This document shows, in pieces, positions 27,991 to 35,741 of a stretch of DNA of 64,000 nucleotides; the first letter of the stretch is position 1, and each line of letters opens with the position of its first letter. Below the pieces are notes generated by a model, which was not told the origin of the DNA, searched no databases, and was given only the letters and a program-made list of their open reading frames with translations. Source of the stretch: Burkholderia territorii (GTDB taxonomy: Bacteria; Pseudomonadota; Gammaproteobacteria; Burkholderiales; Burkholderiaceae); assembly GCF_902833055.1 (NCBI RefSeq), contig NZ_CADFEJ010000001.1, positions 682,001-746,000 on the forward strand. Reading direction: 5' to 3'. The position numbers were made by a program, and so were the translations under genes.

Positions 27991-28073
27991 GATGTTCTCC
28001 TGTGAACCGGTGAGTTGACCGTGAACACAGGATGCGCGCGGCGCGCGGCCTTGCCGTACGACCGCCGCGGCGG

Positions 28074-28098
28074 ACATGTTCGAAATCTTCGAACGTGT
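28074..28098. promoter_or_regulatory. LysR-type inverted repeat upstream of SDR gene
   Basis: The perfect core GTTCGAA-ATC-TTCGAAC, extending to 11-bp arms with one mismatch, contains the T-N11-A spacing of LysR-type boxes. It lies between the LysR stop (28136) and the SDR start (27990), where an activator site for the SDR promoter would be expected. Confidence 0.55.
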
Positions 28099-28135
28099 TT
28101 GCGGCGCCGGTCCGTCGGCTGCGCGGCCGACGCAC

Positions 28136-29053
28136 TCAGCCCGACACGTCGATCCCGTCGAGCAGGCGCTGCGCGAGCCGAGGTTCGCGCAGTTGCTCCA
28201 GCCACCATTGCAGCGCGCGACCGTCGCGCTCGCCGCGCCACGCGACGTACAGCACGTTCGGCTCGCGCGGATCGGCGGTTTCCTTCTCGACGAGCTCGCC
28301 GCGCGCAAGCAGCGACGCCACGCGCCGGCGCGGCACCCAGCCGACGCCCAGCCCGTCGCGCTGCGCAAGGATCTTCGCGCGCATCGACGGCACCGCGAGC
28401 ACCGCCTGCCCGCCGAGCAGCCCGTATGCGCGGCCGACGGCCCGCCGCGACGAATCGGCGACGACGACCGCGCGATGCGCGCAAATGGCGTCGCGGGTCA
28501 ACCGCTCGCTCGACGACGCCAATGGATGGCGCGGCGATACGGCGAACACCCATTCCATCGCGCCGAGCTCGAACCATTTGAAACCGGGAATCGCCGGCGG
28601 CTCGTTCGTCGCGCCGACGACCAGATCCGCGCGGCCGTCGCGCAGCGCTTCCCAGGTGCCGCCGAGCACTTCGTGCGTGAAGCGCAGCGACACGCCCGAA
28701 TCGAGCGCATTGAACGCGCGCACGACCGGCAGCAGCGTGTCGAACTCCAGCACCTCGTCGCTGACGATCCACAGCCGGTCCTCCCAGCCGCTCGCCACCT
28801 GCCGCACGCGCTGCGTGAGCCGCGCGACGTCCAGCGCGAGGCGCGACGCCTCGTCGGTCAGCAACTGGCCGGCCGGCGTGAGCTGCAGCCGGTAGCCGCG
28901 CCGGTCGAACAGCAGCGCGTCGAAACGCGTTTCGAGCTGCCGTGCGGCGTGCGATACGGTCGACGGCGCCTTGCCGAGCCGCGCGGCCGCCCGCGACAGG
29001 CTGCCGGTGGCGCGGATCGCATCGAGCAGCGCGAGTTCGTCTTCGGACAGCAT
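28136..29053 (-). CDS. LysR family transcriptional regulator
   Basis: A 305-residue LysR-type regulator. The N-terminal winged HTH (LLDAIRATGSLSRAAARLGK, then STVSHAARQLETRFDALLF) is followed by a substrate-binding domain with WVFAVSPRHPLA and GLGVGWVPRRRV. It is transcribed toward the SDR gene (145-base gap containing a LysR-like box) and is divergent from the MocR regulator 159 bases away. The effector is unknown. Confidence 0.9.
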   Translation of the reverse strand: MLSEDELALLDAIRATGSLSRAAARLGKAPSTVSHAARQLETRFDALLFDRRGYRLQLTPAGQLLTDEASRLALDVARLTQRVRQVASGWEDRLWIVSDEVLEFDTLLPVVRAFNALDSGVSLRFTHEVLGGTWEALRDGRADLVVGATNEPPAIPGFKWFELGAMEWVFAVSPRHPLASSSERLTRDAICAHRAVVVADSSRRAVGRAYGLLGGQAVLAVPSMRAKILAQRDGLGVGWVPRRRVASLLARGELVEKETADPREPNVLYVAWRGERDGRALQWWLEQLREPRLAQRLLDGIDVSG

Positions 29054-29183
29054 GGGTCACTCCGGTCGGGGGTTGGGATGGATCGTAAGGCACCGGCGGG
29101 CGGCGGTCCAATCGAATGGCATCGTGCCGCGTGCTCGGCGGATGCCGCGCCGGCCACGCACTTCCGGTATGCTCATCGGCATC

Positions 29184-29193
29184 AATTGGCCAT
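29184..29193. promoter_or_regulatory. Putative MocR box, copy 1
   Basis: AATTGGCCAT lies 19 bases before the start of the MocR-type gene, within an A/T-richer stretch likely to be its promoter. The same decamer recurs before the next transcription unit, suggesting a site recognised by this regulator. Confidence 0.4.
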
Positions 29194-29212
29194 ATTCGAG
29201 GTAACCACTGCG

Positions 29213-30694
29213 ATGGACATCGCGATCCGCATCGAAGGCCGCCACGACCTGACCGGGCAAATCTTCCGGCAGCTGCGCACCGCGATCGTCGACGGGCGGC
29301 TCGAAGGCGGCGCCCGGCTGCCGTCGACACGCGATCTCGCGAAGCAGCTCGGCGTGTCGCGCAAGACGACGCTCGACGCGTTCGAGCGTCTCGTCGCCGA
29401 GGGCTTCCTGAACACGCGCGCGGGCGACGGCACGTTCGTCGCCGACGGTCTCGCGCGGGTTCCGCATGCGGCGGCATCGGCGCCGTCGCTCGTCGAGGAC
29501 ACGCCGCCCGTCCATGCCGTCGACGTGCGCGCACCGTGGGACGACGTGCCCGACACCGTTGCGATGCCCGCGCCGCAGCGCACGCCCGCGTTCGACTTCC
29601 GCGGCGGCGTGACCGACAAGACGCTGTTCCCGTTCGACGCGTGGCGCCGCTGCCTGCATCACGCGCTGCGCCAGCAGGCGCGCGGGCCCGGCCAGTACCA
29701 CGATCCGGCCGGCGATCCGCAGTTGCGCGGCGCGATCGCGCGCTACGTCGCGTTCAGCCGCGCGGTCGCGTGCGGCTGGGACGACGTGCTCGTCACGCAA
29801 GGCGCGCAACAGGCGCTCGATCTGATCGCGCGCGTGGTCGTGCGGCCGGGCGACGTCGTCGCGGTCGAGAATCCCGGCTATCCGCCCGCGCGCGCGGCCT
29901 TCGCGTCGCTCGGCGCGACGGTGATCGGCGTGCCGGTCGACGCGCACGGCCTCGTCGTCGAGCGGCTGCCCGACGACGCACGCCTCGTCTACGTGACACC
30001 GTCGCATCAGTTCCCGCTCGGGATGCCGATGACGCTGGACCGGCGCGTCGCGCTGCTCGAATGGGCGCAGCGTCGCCGCGCGGTGATCATCGAGGACGAC
30101 TACGACGGCGAATTCCGCTTCGAGGGCCGGCCGGTGGAATCGCTGAAGAGCCTTGATCGAACGGGCCTCGTCGCGTACGTCGGCACGTTCTCGAAGACGA
30201 TCTTTCCCGAACTGCGGATCGGCTACGCGATTCCGCCGCGCGCGCTGCGCGGCGCGCTCGCCAGGGCGAAGCAGATCGTCGACTGGCATACCTGCACGCT
30301 CACGCAGGCGGCGCTCGCGCGCTTCATGCACGAAGGCGACTTCGCGCGGCACCTGCGGCGCGTGCAGAAGCACTACGACGCGCGCCGCAAGATGCTGCTC
30401 GCGCACTTGCGCGGCAGCCTCGCGCGCTGGTTCGACCCGATCGTGCCGACCGCCGGCATCCATCTCGCCGCGCATCTGAAACCCGGGCTCGATGAAGCGG
30501 CGCTGATCCGTGCCGCCCGCAAGCACGACATCGGCCTGTACGGAATCTCCGCGTTCCACGTCGGCTCGGCGGCGCGCGCGGGGCTGCTGTTCGGCTATGG
30601 CGGAATCGACGCACTGCGCATCGACGCCGCGCTCGCGAAACTGGCCGCGCTGCTCGATTCGGCAAGTGCGGACGGTGCGGCACTGGTCACCTGA
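29213..30694 (+). CDS. MocR/PdxR-type PLP-dependent GntR family regulator
   Basis: A 493-residue fusion of a GntR winged helix (about residues 10-75, LPSTRDLAKQLGVSRKTTLD) to an aminotransferase-like domain of fold type I (about 115-485). K328 in TFSKTIFPELRIGY is the expected PLP-binding lysine, and IIEDDYDGEF supplies the PLP-ring aspartate. Such proteins sense PLP or an amino compound and act on nearby genes. Its decamer box also occurs before the AhpD-like/cupin pair downstream, the best candidate target. It is divergent from the LysR gene. Confidence 0.91.
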   Translation: MDIAIRIEGRHDLTGQIFRQLRTAIVDGRLEGGARLPSTRDLAKQLGVSRKTTLDAFERLVAEGFLNTRAGDGTFVADGLARVPHAAASAPSLVEDTPPVHAVDVRAPWDDVPDTVAMPAPQRTPAFDFRGGVTDKTLFPFDAWRRCLHHALRQQARGPGQYHDPAGDPQLRGAIARYVAFSRAVACGWDDVLVTQGAQQALDLIARVVVRPGDVVAVENPGYPPARAAFASLGATVIGVPVDAHGLVVERLPDDARLVYVTPSHQFPLGMPMTLDRRVALLEWAQRRRAVIIEDDYDGEFRFEGRPVESLKSLDRTGLVAYVGTFSKTIFPELRIGYAIPPRALRGALARAKQIVDWHTCTLTQAALARFMHEGDFARHLRRVQKHYDARRKMLLAHLRGSLARWFDPIVPTAGIHLAAHLKPGLDEAALIRAARKHDIGLYGISAFHVGSAARAGLLFGYGGIDALRIDAALAKLAALLDSASADGAALVT

Positions 30695-30704
30695 TTTTTC
30701 CTGA

Positions 30705-30714
30705 AATTGGCCAT
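30705..30714. promoter_or_regulatory. Putative MocR box, copy 2
   Basis: AATTGGCCAT recurs exactly, 75 bases before the AhpD-like gene, with a related AGGCCA 13 bases further on (30721-30726). The duplication around the regulator gene supports control of both units by the MocR protein. Confidence 0.4.
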
Positions 30715-30789
30715 TCAAGCAGGCCAGTCCCGCGCTTAAAGTGGGTCCTGTCGCGCCACCGTGCGCATTCAACCGAAGAGGGATCCGCC

Positions 30790-31227
30790 ATGCAACCGCG
30801 CCTGAACTTCTATGCCGCCAGCCCGAACGCCATCAAGGTGATGCGCAATGCCGAGGAATTCATCGCGAAAAGCTCGATCGAGAAGCCGCTCGCCGAACTC
30901 GTCCGATTGCGCGCATCGCAGATCAACGGCTGTGCGTTCTGCGTCGACATGCACACCACCGATGCGCGCAAAGGCGGCGAGACCGACCGCCGCCTGGCCA
31001 CGGTCGTCGCCTGGCGCGAAACGCCGTTCTTCACCGAGCGCGAACGCGCGGCGCTGGAGTGGACGGAAGCACTGACGCTGATCGCCGACAACCACGTGCC
31101 GGATGCCGTGTGGGAAGCCGTGAAGCCGCATTTCAGCGATACGGAGCTGTTCGAGCTGTCGATCCTGATCGGGACGATCAACACGTGGAACCGCCTCGCA
31201 ATCGCGTTCCGCAAGATGCCCGAGTAA
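30790..31227 (+). CDS. AhpD-like carboxymuconolactone decarboxylase family protein
   Basis: A 145-residue all-helical protein of the AhpD/CMD family. The catalytic CxxC with following His is C48-A-F-C51-xxx-H55 (NGCAFCVDMH), the proton-relay arrangement of peroxidase-type members, so a thiol-dependent hydroperoxidase role is likely. It is followed 13 bases later by a cupin gene and probably forms an operon controlled by the upstream MocR regulator. Confidence 0.9.
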   Translation: MQPRLNFYAASPNAIKVMRNAEEFIAKSSIEKPLAELVRLRASQINGCAFCVDMHTTDARKGGETDRRLATVVAWRETPFFTERERAALEWTEALTLIADNHVPDAVWEAVKPHFSDTELFELSILIGTINTWNRLAIAFRKMPE

Positions 31228-31240
31228 GGAGGCGACGATC

Positions 31241-31663
31241 ATGCGCTCCCGCCTCATGCTCCGCCGCGCGATGCGCTCCATGTCGCTCGCGCTCGTCGTC
31301 GCGCTGCCGGCCGCGGCCGGCGCGCACGATGCCGGCGACAACGTGCACGCGATCATGCGACAGCCTGTGCCCGAAGCGCCCGGCAAGCTCGCCGTCGTCG
31401 CGACCGTCGACTACGCGCCGGGTCAGGCATCCGAAGCACACCGGCACCTCGGCTCGGTGTTCGCCGTCGTAGCGAAGGGCGAGGTGCTGTCGCAGGTAAA
31501 CGACGGCCCGGTGCGCCGCTATCGCGCCGGCGAAGGCTGGTACGAGCCGCCCGGTTCGCGCCACCAGCTGTCGCGCAACGCGAGCGCGACCGAGCCCGCG
31601 CAACTCGTCGTTTTCGGCTTGACGGGCGAGGGCCAGCCGTTGAAGTCGCCGATCGATCAGTAA
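31241..31663 (+). CDS. Exported cupin-domain protein
   Basis: A 140-residue protein with a signal peptide (about 1-28, cleavage after AAAGAHA) and a single small cupin barrel. Motif 1 is EAHRHLGSVFAVVAKGEVL and motif 2 is YEPPGSRHQLSRNAS, with His residues placed to bind a metal. Its periplasmic location is unusual for a cupin but known for small RmlC-like proteins. Function unknown. It is the second gene of the AhpD-like unit and a terminator-like hairpin follows 12 bases after the stop. Confidence 0.82.
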   Translation: MRSRLMLRRAMRSMSLALVVALPAAAGAHDAGDNVHAIMRQPVPEAPGKLAVVATVDYAPGQASEAHRHLGSVFAVVAKGEVLSQVNDGPVRRYRAGEGWYEPPGSRHQLSRNASATEPAQLVVFGLTGEGQPLKSPIDQ

Positions 31664-31674
31664 CGACGTTTCCG

Positions 31675-31701
31675 GCGAGCGTGCCGTACCGGCACGCTCG
31701 C
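31675..31701 (+). terminator. Terminator-like hairpin after cupin gene
   Basis: A perfect 12-bp stem (GCGAGCGTGCCG and its complement) with the 3-nt loop TAC starts 12 bases after the cupin stop. No T-tract follows, but position and stability favour a transcript end. Confidence 0.6.
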
Positions 31702-31915
31702 GTGTCGCGCGCGCCAGCCTGTGACGCACGGCTTCCTCGCCACCCTCGCGCGCCGCCGCTCCACCGTACGTGCGCCGTTCCACGTCGTTTCCCCATTAAC
31801 TGCTTCCTACACTCCAACGCCGGCACACGCACCTTGCGCCGCGCCGCCGCCCCGCTCGCCCGCACCGCCGTTCGACACACGGCTGATCCCGATCAACGCG
31901 GGCGAAAACACTTTC

Positions 31916-31944
31916 TTGAAATTAACTAACGCGTCAATTAACGT
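31916..31944 (+). promoter_or_regulatory. Promoter and palindromic operator of TetR/ABC exporter operon
   Basis: -35 TTGAAA (31916-31921), a 17-base spacer and -10 TAACGT (31939-31944) precede the TetR gene. The spacer is filled by an imperfect palindrome (31922-31941, 16 of 20 positions symmetric, centre ACGCGT, ends TTAA), a good fit for self-repression by the TetR protein. Expected transcription would start within a few bases of the ATG. Confidence 0.6.
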
Positions 31945-31951
31945 CGTCTGC

Positions 31952-32650
31952 ATGAACGCGAAATCCACCGTCGCCAAACCGCGCGGGCGCCGCCCGTCGG
32001 TGGACGACTTCGACTTGCGCGACCACATGCTCGATGTCGCGATGCAGCTGTTCGCCGAGCGCGGCATCGCGGCGACGACCGTCGCGCAGATCGCCGAGGC
32101 CGCCGGCGTCACGTCGGCGATGGTGCATTACTACTTCACGAATCGCGAGCAGTTGCTCGATGCGATCGTCGAGGAGCGGCTCGCGCAGGTCATCGCGTTC
32201 GTGTGGCGGCCGACTGCCCCGCAGATCGAAAACGATCCGTTCGCGCTCGTCACCGAACTCGTCGACCGCTTCTTCGACGTCACGCATCGCATGCCCTGGC
32301 TGCCGTCGATCTGGCTGCGCGAGATCATCCATGAAGGCGGCCTGCTGCGCGAGCGGATGATTCGCCGCATTCCGCTCGAGCATGTCGGGCGCTTTGCCGA
32401 GCGCATCCGCGCCGCGCAGCAGGCCGGCACGCTGAACCCCGCGCTCGAGCCCGCATTCCTGTTCCATTCGATCATCGCGCTCGTGATGCTGCCGCTCGCC
32501 ACCGCGAAGCTGTGGCAGAGCGCGCGCGGCCTGCCGCCGATCGATCGCGACGTGCTGCATCGCCACGTGCGTGCGCTGCTCGGCTCCGGCTTGCAGCCGC
32601 CCGCCGCCACGCTCGATGGCGATGCACATTCGCGCCGGAGGCCGTCGTGA
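31952..32650 (+). CDS. TetR/AcrR family transcriptional repressor
   Basis: A 232-residue regulator. After a basic leader (about 1-20) comes the TetR HTH (LFAERGIAATTVAQIAEAAG, then TSAMVHYYFTNREQLLDAIV) and a ligand-binding domain resembling the CecR/YbiH type that controls the ybhGFSR exporter. Its stop overlaps the GTG start of the adaptor gene (GTGA), so it heads a five-gene operon for an ABC-2 exporter and probably autoregulates through the palindrome in its own promoter. No Shine-Dalgarno sequence is visible. Confidence 0.9.
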   Translation: MNAKSTVAKPRGRRPSVDDFDLRDHMLDVAMQLFAERGIAATTVAQIAEAAGVTSAMVHYYFTNREQLLDAIVEERLAQVIAFVWRPTAPQIENDPFALVTELVDRFFDVTHRMPWLPSIWLREIIHEGGLLRERMIRRIPLEHVGRFAERIRAAQQAGTLNPALEPAFLFHSIIALVMLPLATAKLWQSARGLPPIDRDVLHRHVRALLGSGLQPPAATLDGDAHSRRRPS

Positions 32651-33612
32651 ACGTGTGCCGCGCGCTGCCGTTCGCCCTCGCCGCCGCCGTCGCGCTGCTC
32701 GCCGGTTGCGGAAAGCCGGCGAACGACGTCGAAACCTACCAGGGCTATGTCGAAGGCGAATTCGTGTACCTGTCGTCGTCGCAAGCGGGCACGCTGACGC
32801 AGTTGTCGGTCGAACGCGGCCAGACCGTCGCGGCCGGCATGCCGGTGTTCTCGCTCGAAGCCGTCAACGAAACCGCTGCATTGCGGCAGGCCGAGCATCA
32901 GCTCGCGGCCGCACGCGCACAACTTGCCGACCTGCAGACCGGCAAGCGTCCGCCGGAAGTCGCGGTCACGCGCGCCCAGCTCGCGCAGGCCACCGCCCAG
33001 GCCGCACGGGCCGCCGCGCAACGCGCGCGCGACGAACGCCAGTACGCGGCAGGCGGGCTGTCGAAGCAGCAGCTCGACGATTCGCGCACGGCCGCGCAGA
33101 CCACCGCCGCGCAGGTGCGCGAGTTGCAGAACCAGGTCGACGTCGCGCGCCTGCCCGGACGCACGCAGCAGGTGGCCGCGCAGGCCGCGCAAGTCGATGC
33201 CGCGCAGGCGGCGGTCGCCGAAGCGCAATGGAAGCTCGACCAGAAGCGCGTTGCCGCACCCGCCGCCGGGCGCGTGTACGACACGCTGTACCGCGTCGGC
33301 GAATGGGTGCAGGCCGGCAATCCGGTCGTGCAGATGCTGCCGCCGCAGAACCTGAAGGTGCGGTTCTTCGTGCCGGAGTCCGACGTTGCCTCGATCGCCA
33401 CGGGGCGCACCGTCGCGATCCGCTGCGACGGCTGCCCGGCCGACGTGCCCGCGCGCGTCACCTACGTGTCGCGCGAGGCCGAATATACGCCGCCCGTGAT
33501 CTACAGCAACGAGAGCCGCACCAAGCTCGTGTTCATGGTCGAAGCGCGCCCCGCCGTCGCCGACGCGCCGAAGCTGCACCCGGGCCAGCCGGTCGCCGTG
33601 AGGATGCGATGA
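32647..33612 (+). CDS. ABC exporter periplasmic adaptor (HlyD/YbhG-like), lipoprotein
   Basis: A 321-residue membrane fusion protein starting with GTG inside the TetR stop. The lipobox LAGC (Cys21) predicts lipid anchoring, unlike YbhG. A lipoyl half-domain (LSSSQAGTLTQLSVERGQTV), a long Gln/Ala-rich coiled coil (about 80-195) and the second lipoyl half (AAPAAGRVYDTLYRVGEWV) follow. It should link the ABC permease to the NodT-type outer-membrane channel encoded two genes later. Its end overlaps the ATPase gene by 4 nt. Confidence 0.9.
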   Translation: MNVCRALPFALAAAVALLAGCGKPANDVETYQGYVEGEFVYLSSSQAGTLTQLSVERGQTVAAGMPVFSLEAVNETAALRQAEHQLAAARAQLADLQTGKRPPEVAVTRAQLAQATAQAARAAAQRARDERQYAAGGLSKQQLDDSRTAAQTTAAQVRELQNQVDVARLPGRTQQVAAQAAQVDAAQAAVAEAQWKLDQKRVAAPAAGRVYDTLYRVGEWVQAGNPVVQMLPPQNLKVRFFVPESDVASIATGRTVAIRCDGCPADVPARVTYVSREAEYTPPVIYSNESRTKLVFMVEARPAVADAPKLHPGQPVAVRMR

Positions 33613-34580
33613 ACGCGCCACCCGCTCCTTATGCGATCGACGTCGACCGCCTGAACAAGCGCTTCGGCGACAAGCACGTCGTGAAGGACGTATCGCTGCG
33701 CGTCGCGCGCGGCGAGATCTTCGGTTTCCTCGGGCCGAACGGCAGCGGCAAGACGACATCGATCCGCATGATGTGCGGGCTGCTCACGCCCGATTCGGGC
33801 AGCGGCACCTGCCTCGGCTACGACATCGTGCGCGACAGCGCGCAGATCAAGCGGCGGGTCGGCTACATGACGCAGCGTTTCTCGTACTGGGAAGACCTGT
33901 CGATCCGCGAGAACCTCGATTTCGTCGCGCGCGTGTACGGGATGCCCGACCGCCGCGCGGCCGTGTCGCGCGCGCTCGACGGGCTCGGCCTCGCGAGCCG
34001 CGCGGACCAGCTCACGGGCGCGCTGTCCGGCGGCTGGAAGCAGCGTCTCGCACTCGCCGCGTGCATGCTGCACGAGCCGGACCTGCTGCTGCTCGACGAA
34101 CCGACCGCCGGCGTCGATCCGGCCGCGCGCCGCGATTTCTGGGAAGAGCTGCACCGGCTGGCCGCGCAGGGCATCTCGGTACTCGTCAGCACGCACTACA
34201 TGGACGAAGCCGAACGCTGCCACAAGCTCGCGTACATCGCGTCCGGCGAGTTGCTCGCGCAGGGCACGTCCGGCGAAATCGTCGCGTCGCAGCAGTTGTC
34301 GACGCGCTCGGTCACCGGCGGGCACCTGGCCGAATTGTCCGCGCGGCTGCGCACGATGCCGGGCGTCGACCAGACGGTCGTGTTCGGTTCGACGCTGCAC
34401 GTGAGCGGCCGCGATCGCGCGCTGCTCGATGCGACGCTCGCGCAGGTCGCGTCGGAGGCGAACGCGCAGGCAAACGGCCACGCCCCGCTGCAGGTCGCGC
34501 CGATCGACACCGGGCTCGAGGACGTGTTCATCTACATGATGGGCCGCGCGTCCGCGCCGCCCGGCGGAGCGGCGACATGA
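33609..34580 (+). CDS. ABC-2 type exporter ATP-binding protein
   Basis: A 323-residue ATPase. Walker A is GPNGSGKTT, the ABC signature is LSGGWKQRLALAACML, Walker B is LLLLDEPTAGVDP and the switch His is in VLVSTHYMDEAE. The C-terminal extension of about 100 residues is typical of ABC-2 drug/lipid exporters (CcmA/YbhF half). ATG overlaps the adaptor stop (ATGA), and its own stop overlaps the permease start in the same way. Confidence 0.93.
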   Translation: MNAPPAPYAIDVDRLNKRFGDKHVVKDVSLRVARGEIFGFLGPNGSGKTTSIRMMCGLLTPDSGSGTCLGYDIVRDSAQIKRRVGYMTQRFSYWEDLSIRENLDFVARVYGMPDRRAAVSRALDGLGLASRADQLTGALSGGWKQRLALAACMLHEPDLLLLDEPTAGVDPAARRDFWEELHRLAAQGISVLVSTHYMDEAERCHKLAYIASGELLAQGTSGEIVASQQLSTRSVTGGHLAELSARLRTMPGVDQTVVFGSTLHVSGRDRALLDATLAQVASEANAQANGHAPLQVAPIDTGLEDVFIYMMGRASAPPGGAAT

Positions 34581-35731
34581 ACGCGTGGGCGCGCCTGCGC
34601 GAATCGTTCTCGGTCGCGCGCTGGTGGAGCATCGTGCTGAAGGAGTTCCTGCAACTGCGCCGCGACCGCGTGACGTTCGCGATGATCGTCGGCGTGCCGA
34701 TCATCCAGCTCGCGCTGTTCGGCTTCGCGATCAACACCGACCCGAAGCATCTGCCGACCGCCGTGATCGTCGCCGACTCGAGCCCGTTCGCGCGCAGCTT
34801 CGTCGCCGCGATGCGCAATTCCGCGTACTTCGACATCGTCGCGACGCTGCCCGACGAAACGGCCGGACGGCACGCGCTCGCGCGGGGCGACGTGCAGTTC
34901 GTGCTGAGCGTGCCGGCCGATTTCTCGAAGCGGCTGCTGCGCGGCGAGCGCCCGTCGCTGCTGGTCGAGGCGGATGCGACCGATCCGGTCGCGACCGCGT
35001 CGGCAATCGGCGCGCTGCCCGGCCTCGTGCAACCCGTCGCCGACAAGGACCTGACCGGACCGCTCGCGCACCTGAACGGCCGCCCGGCCGCGTTCGACGT
35101 CGTGCTGCACCGCCTGTACAACCCCGAAGGCATCACGCAGTACAACGTCGTGCCGGGCCTGATGGGCGTGATCCTGACGATGACGATGGTGATGATGACG
35201 GGCCTCGCGATCACGCGCGAACGCGAGCGCGGCACGATGGAGAACCTGCTGGCGACGCCCGTGCGGCCGCTGGAGGTGATGACCGGCAAGATCGTCCCGT
35301 ACGTGTTCATCGGGCTGATCCAGGTGTCGATCATCCTCGCCGCCGCGCGTTACGTGTTCGACGTGCCGTTCGTCGGCGGCGTGTTCGCGATCTATCTGTC
35401 GGCGCTGTTGTTCATCGCCGCGAACCTCACGGTCGGCATCACGCTGTCGTCGCTCGCGCAGAACCAGTTGCAGGCGATGCAGCTCGCGGTGTTCTACTTC
35501 CTGCCGAACATCCTGCTGTCGGGCTTCATGTTCCCGTTCGCCGGGATGCCGAAGTGGGCGCAGTTCGTCGGCAACCTGCTGCCGCTCACCTACTTCAACC
35601 GACTCGTGCGCGGCGTCCTGCTCAAAGGCAACGGCTGGGCCGACCTGTGGCCGTCCGTGTGGCCGGTCGCGGTCTTCACGCTCGTCGTGATGGGCATCGC
35701 ACTGCGCTTCTACCGGCGCACGCTGGATTAG
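34577..35731 (+). CDS. ABC-2 type exporter permease (YbhS/YbhR-like)
   Basis: A 384-residue inner-membrane permease. TM1 (about 35-55) is followed by a large extracytoplasmic domain (about 56-190) and then five helices. TRERERGTMENLLATPV is the conserved ABC-2 cytoplasmic motif, and QAMQLAVFYFLPNILLSGFM the reductase-like loop. E. coli uses two permeases (YbhS and YbhR); only one is encoded here, so it presumably homodimerises. It is linked by overlap to the ATPase and lies 10 bases before the outer-membrane channel gene. Confidence 0.92.
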   Translation: MNAWARLRESFSVARWWSIVLKEFLQLRRDRVTFAMIVGVPIIQLALFGFAINTDPKHLPTAVIVADSSPFARSFVAAMRNSAYFDIVATLPDETAGRHALARGDVQFVLSVPADFSKRLLRGERPSLLVEADATDPVATASAIGALPGLVQPVADKDLTGPLAHLNGRPAAFDVVLHRLYNPEGITQYNVVPGLMGVILTMTMVMMTGLAITRERERGTMENLLATPVRPLEVMTGKIVPYVFIGLIQVSIILAAARYVFDVPFVGGVFAIYLSALLFIAANLTVGITLSSLAQNQLQAMQLAVFYFLPNILLSGFMFPFAGMPKWAQFVGNLLPLTYFNRLVRGVLLKGNGWADLWPSVWPVAVFTLVVMGIALRFYRRTLD

Positions 35732-35741
35732 GGGCCGCGCG

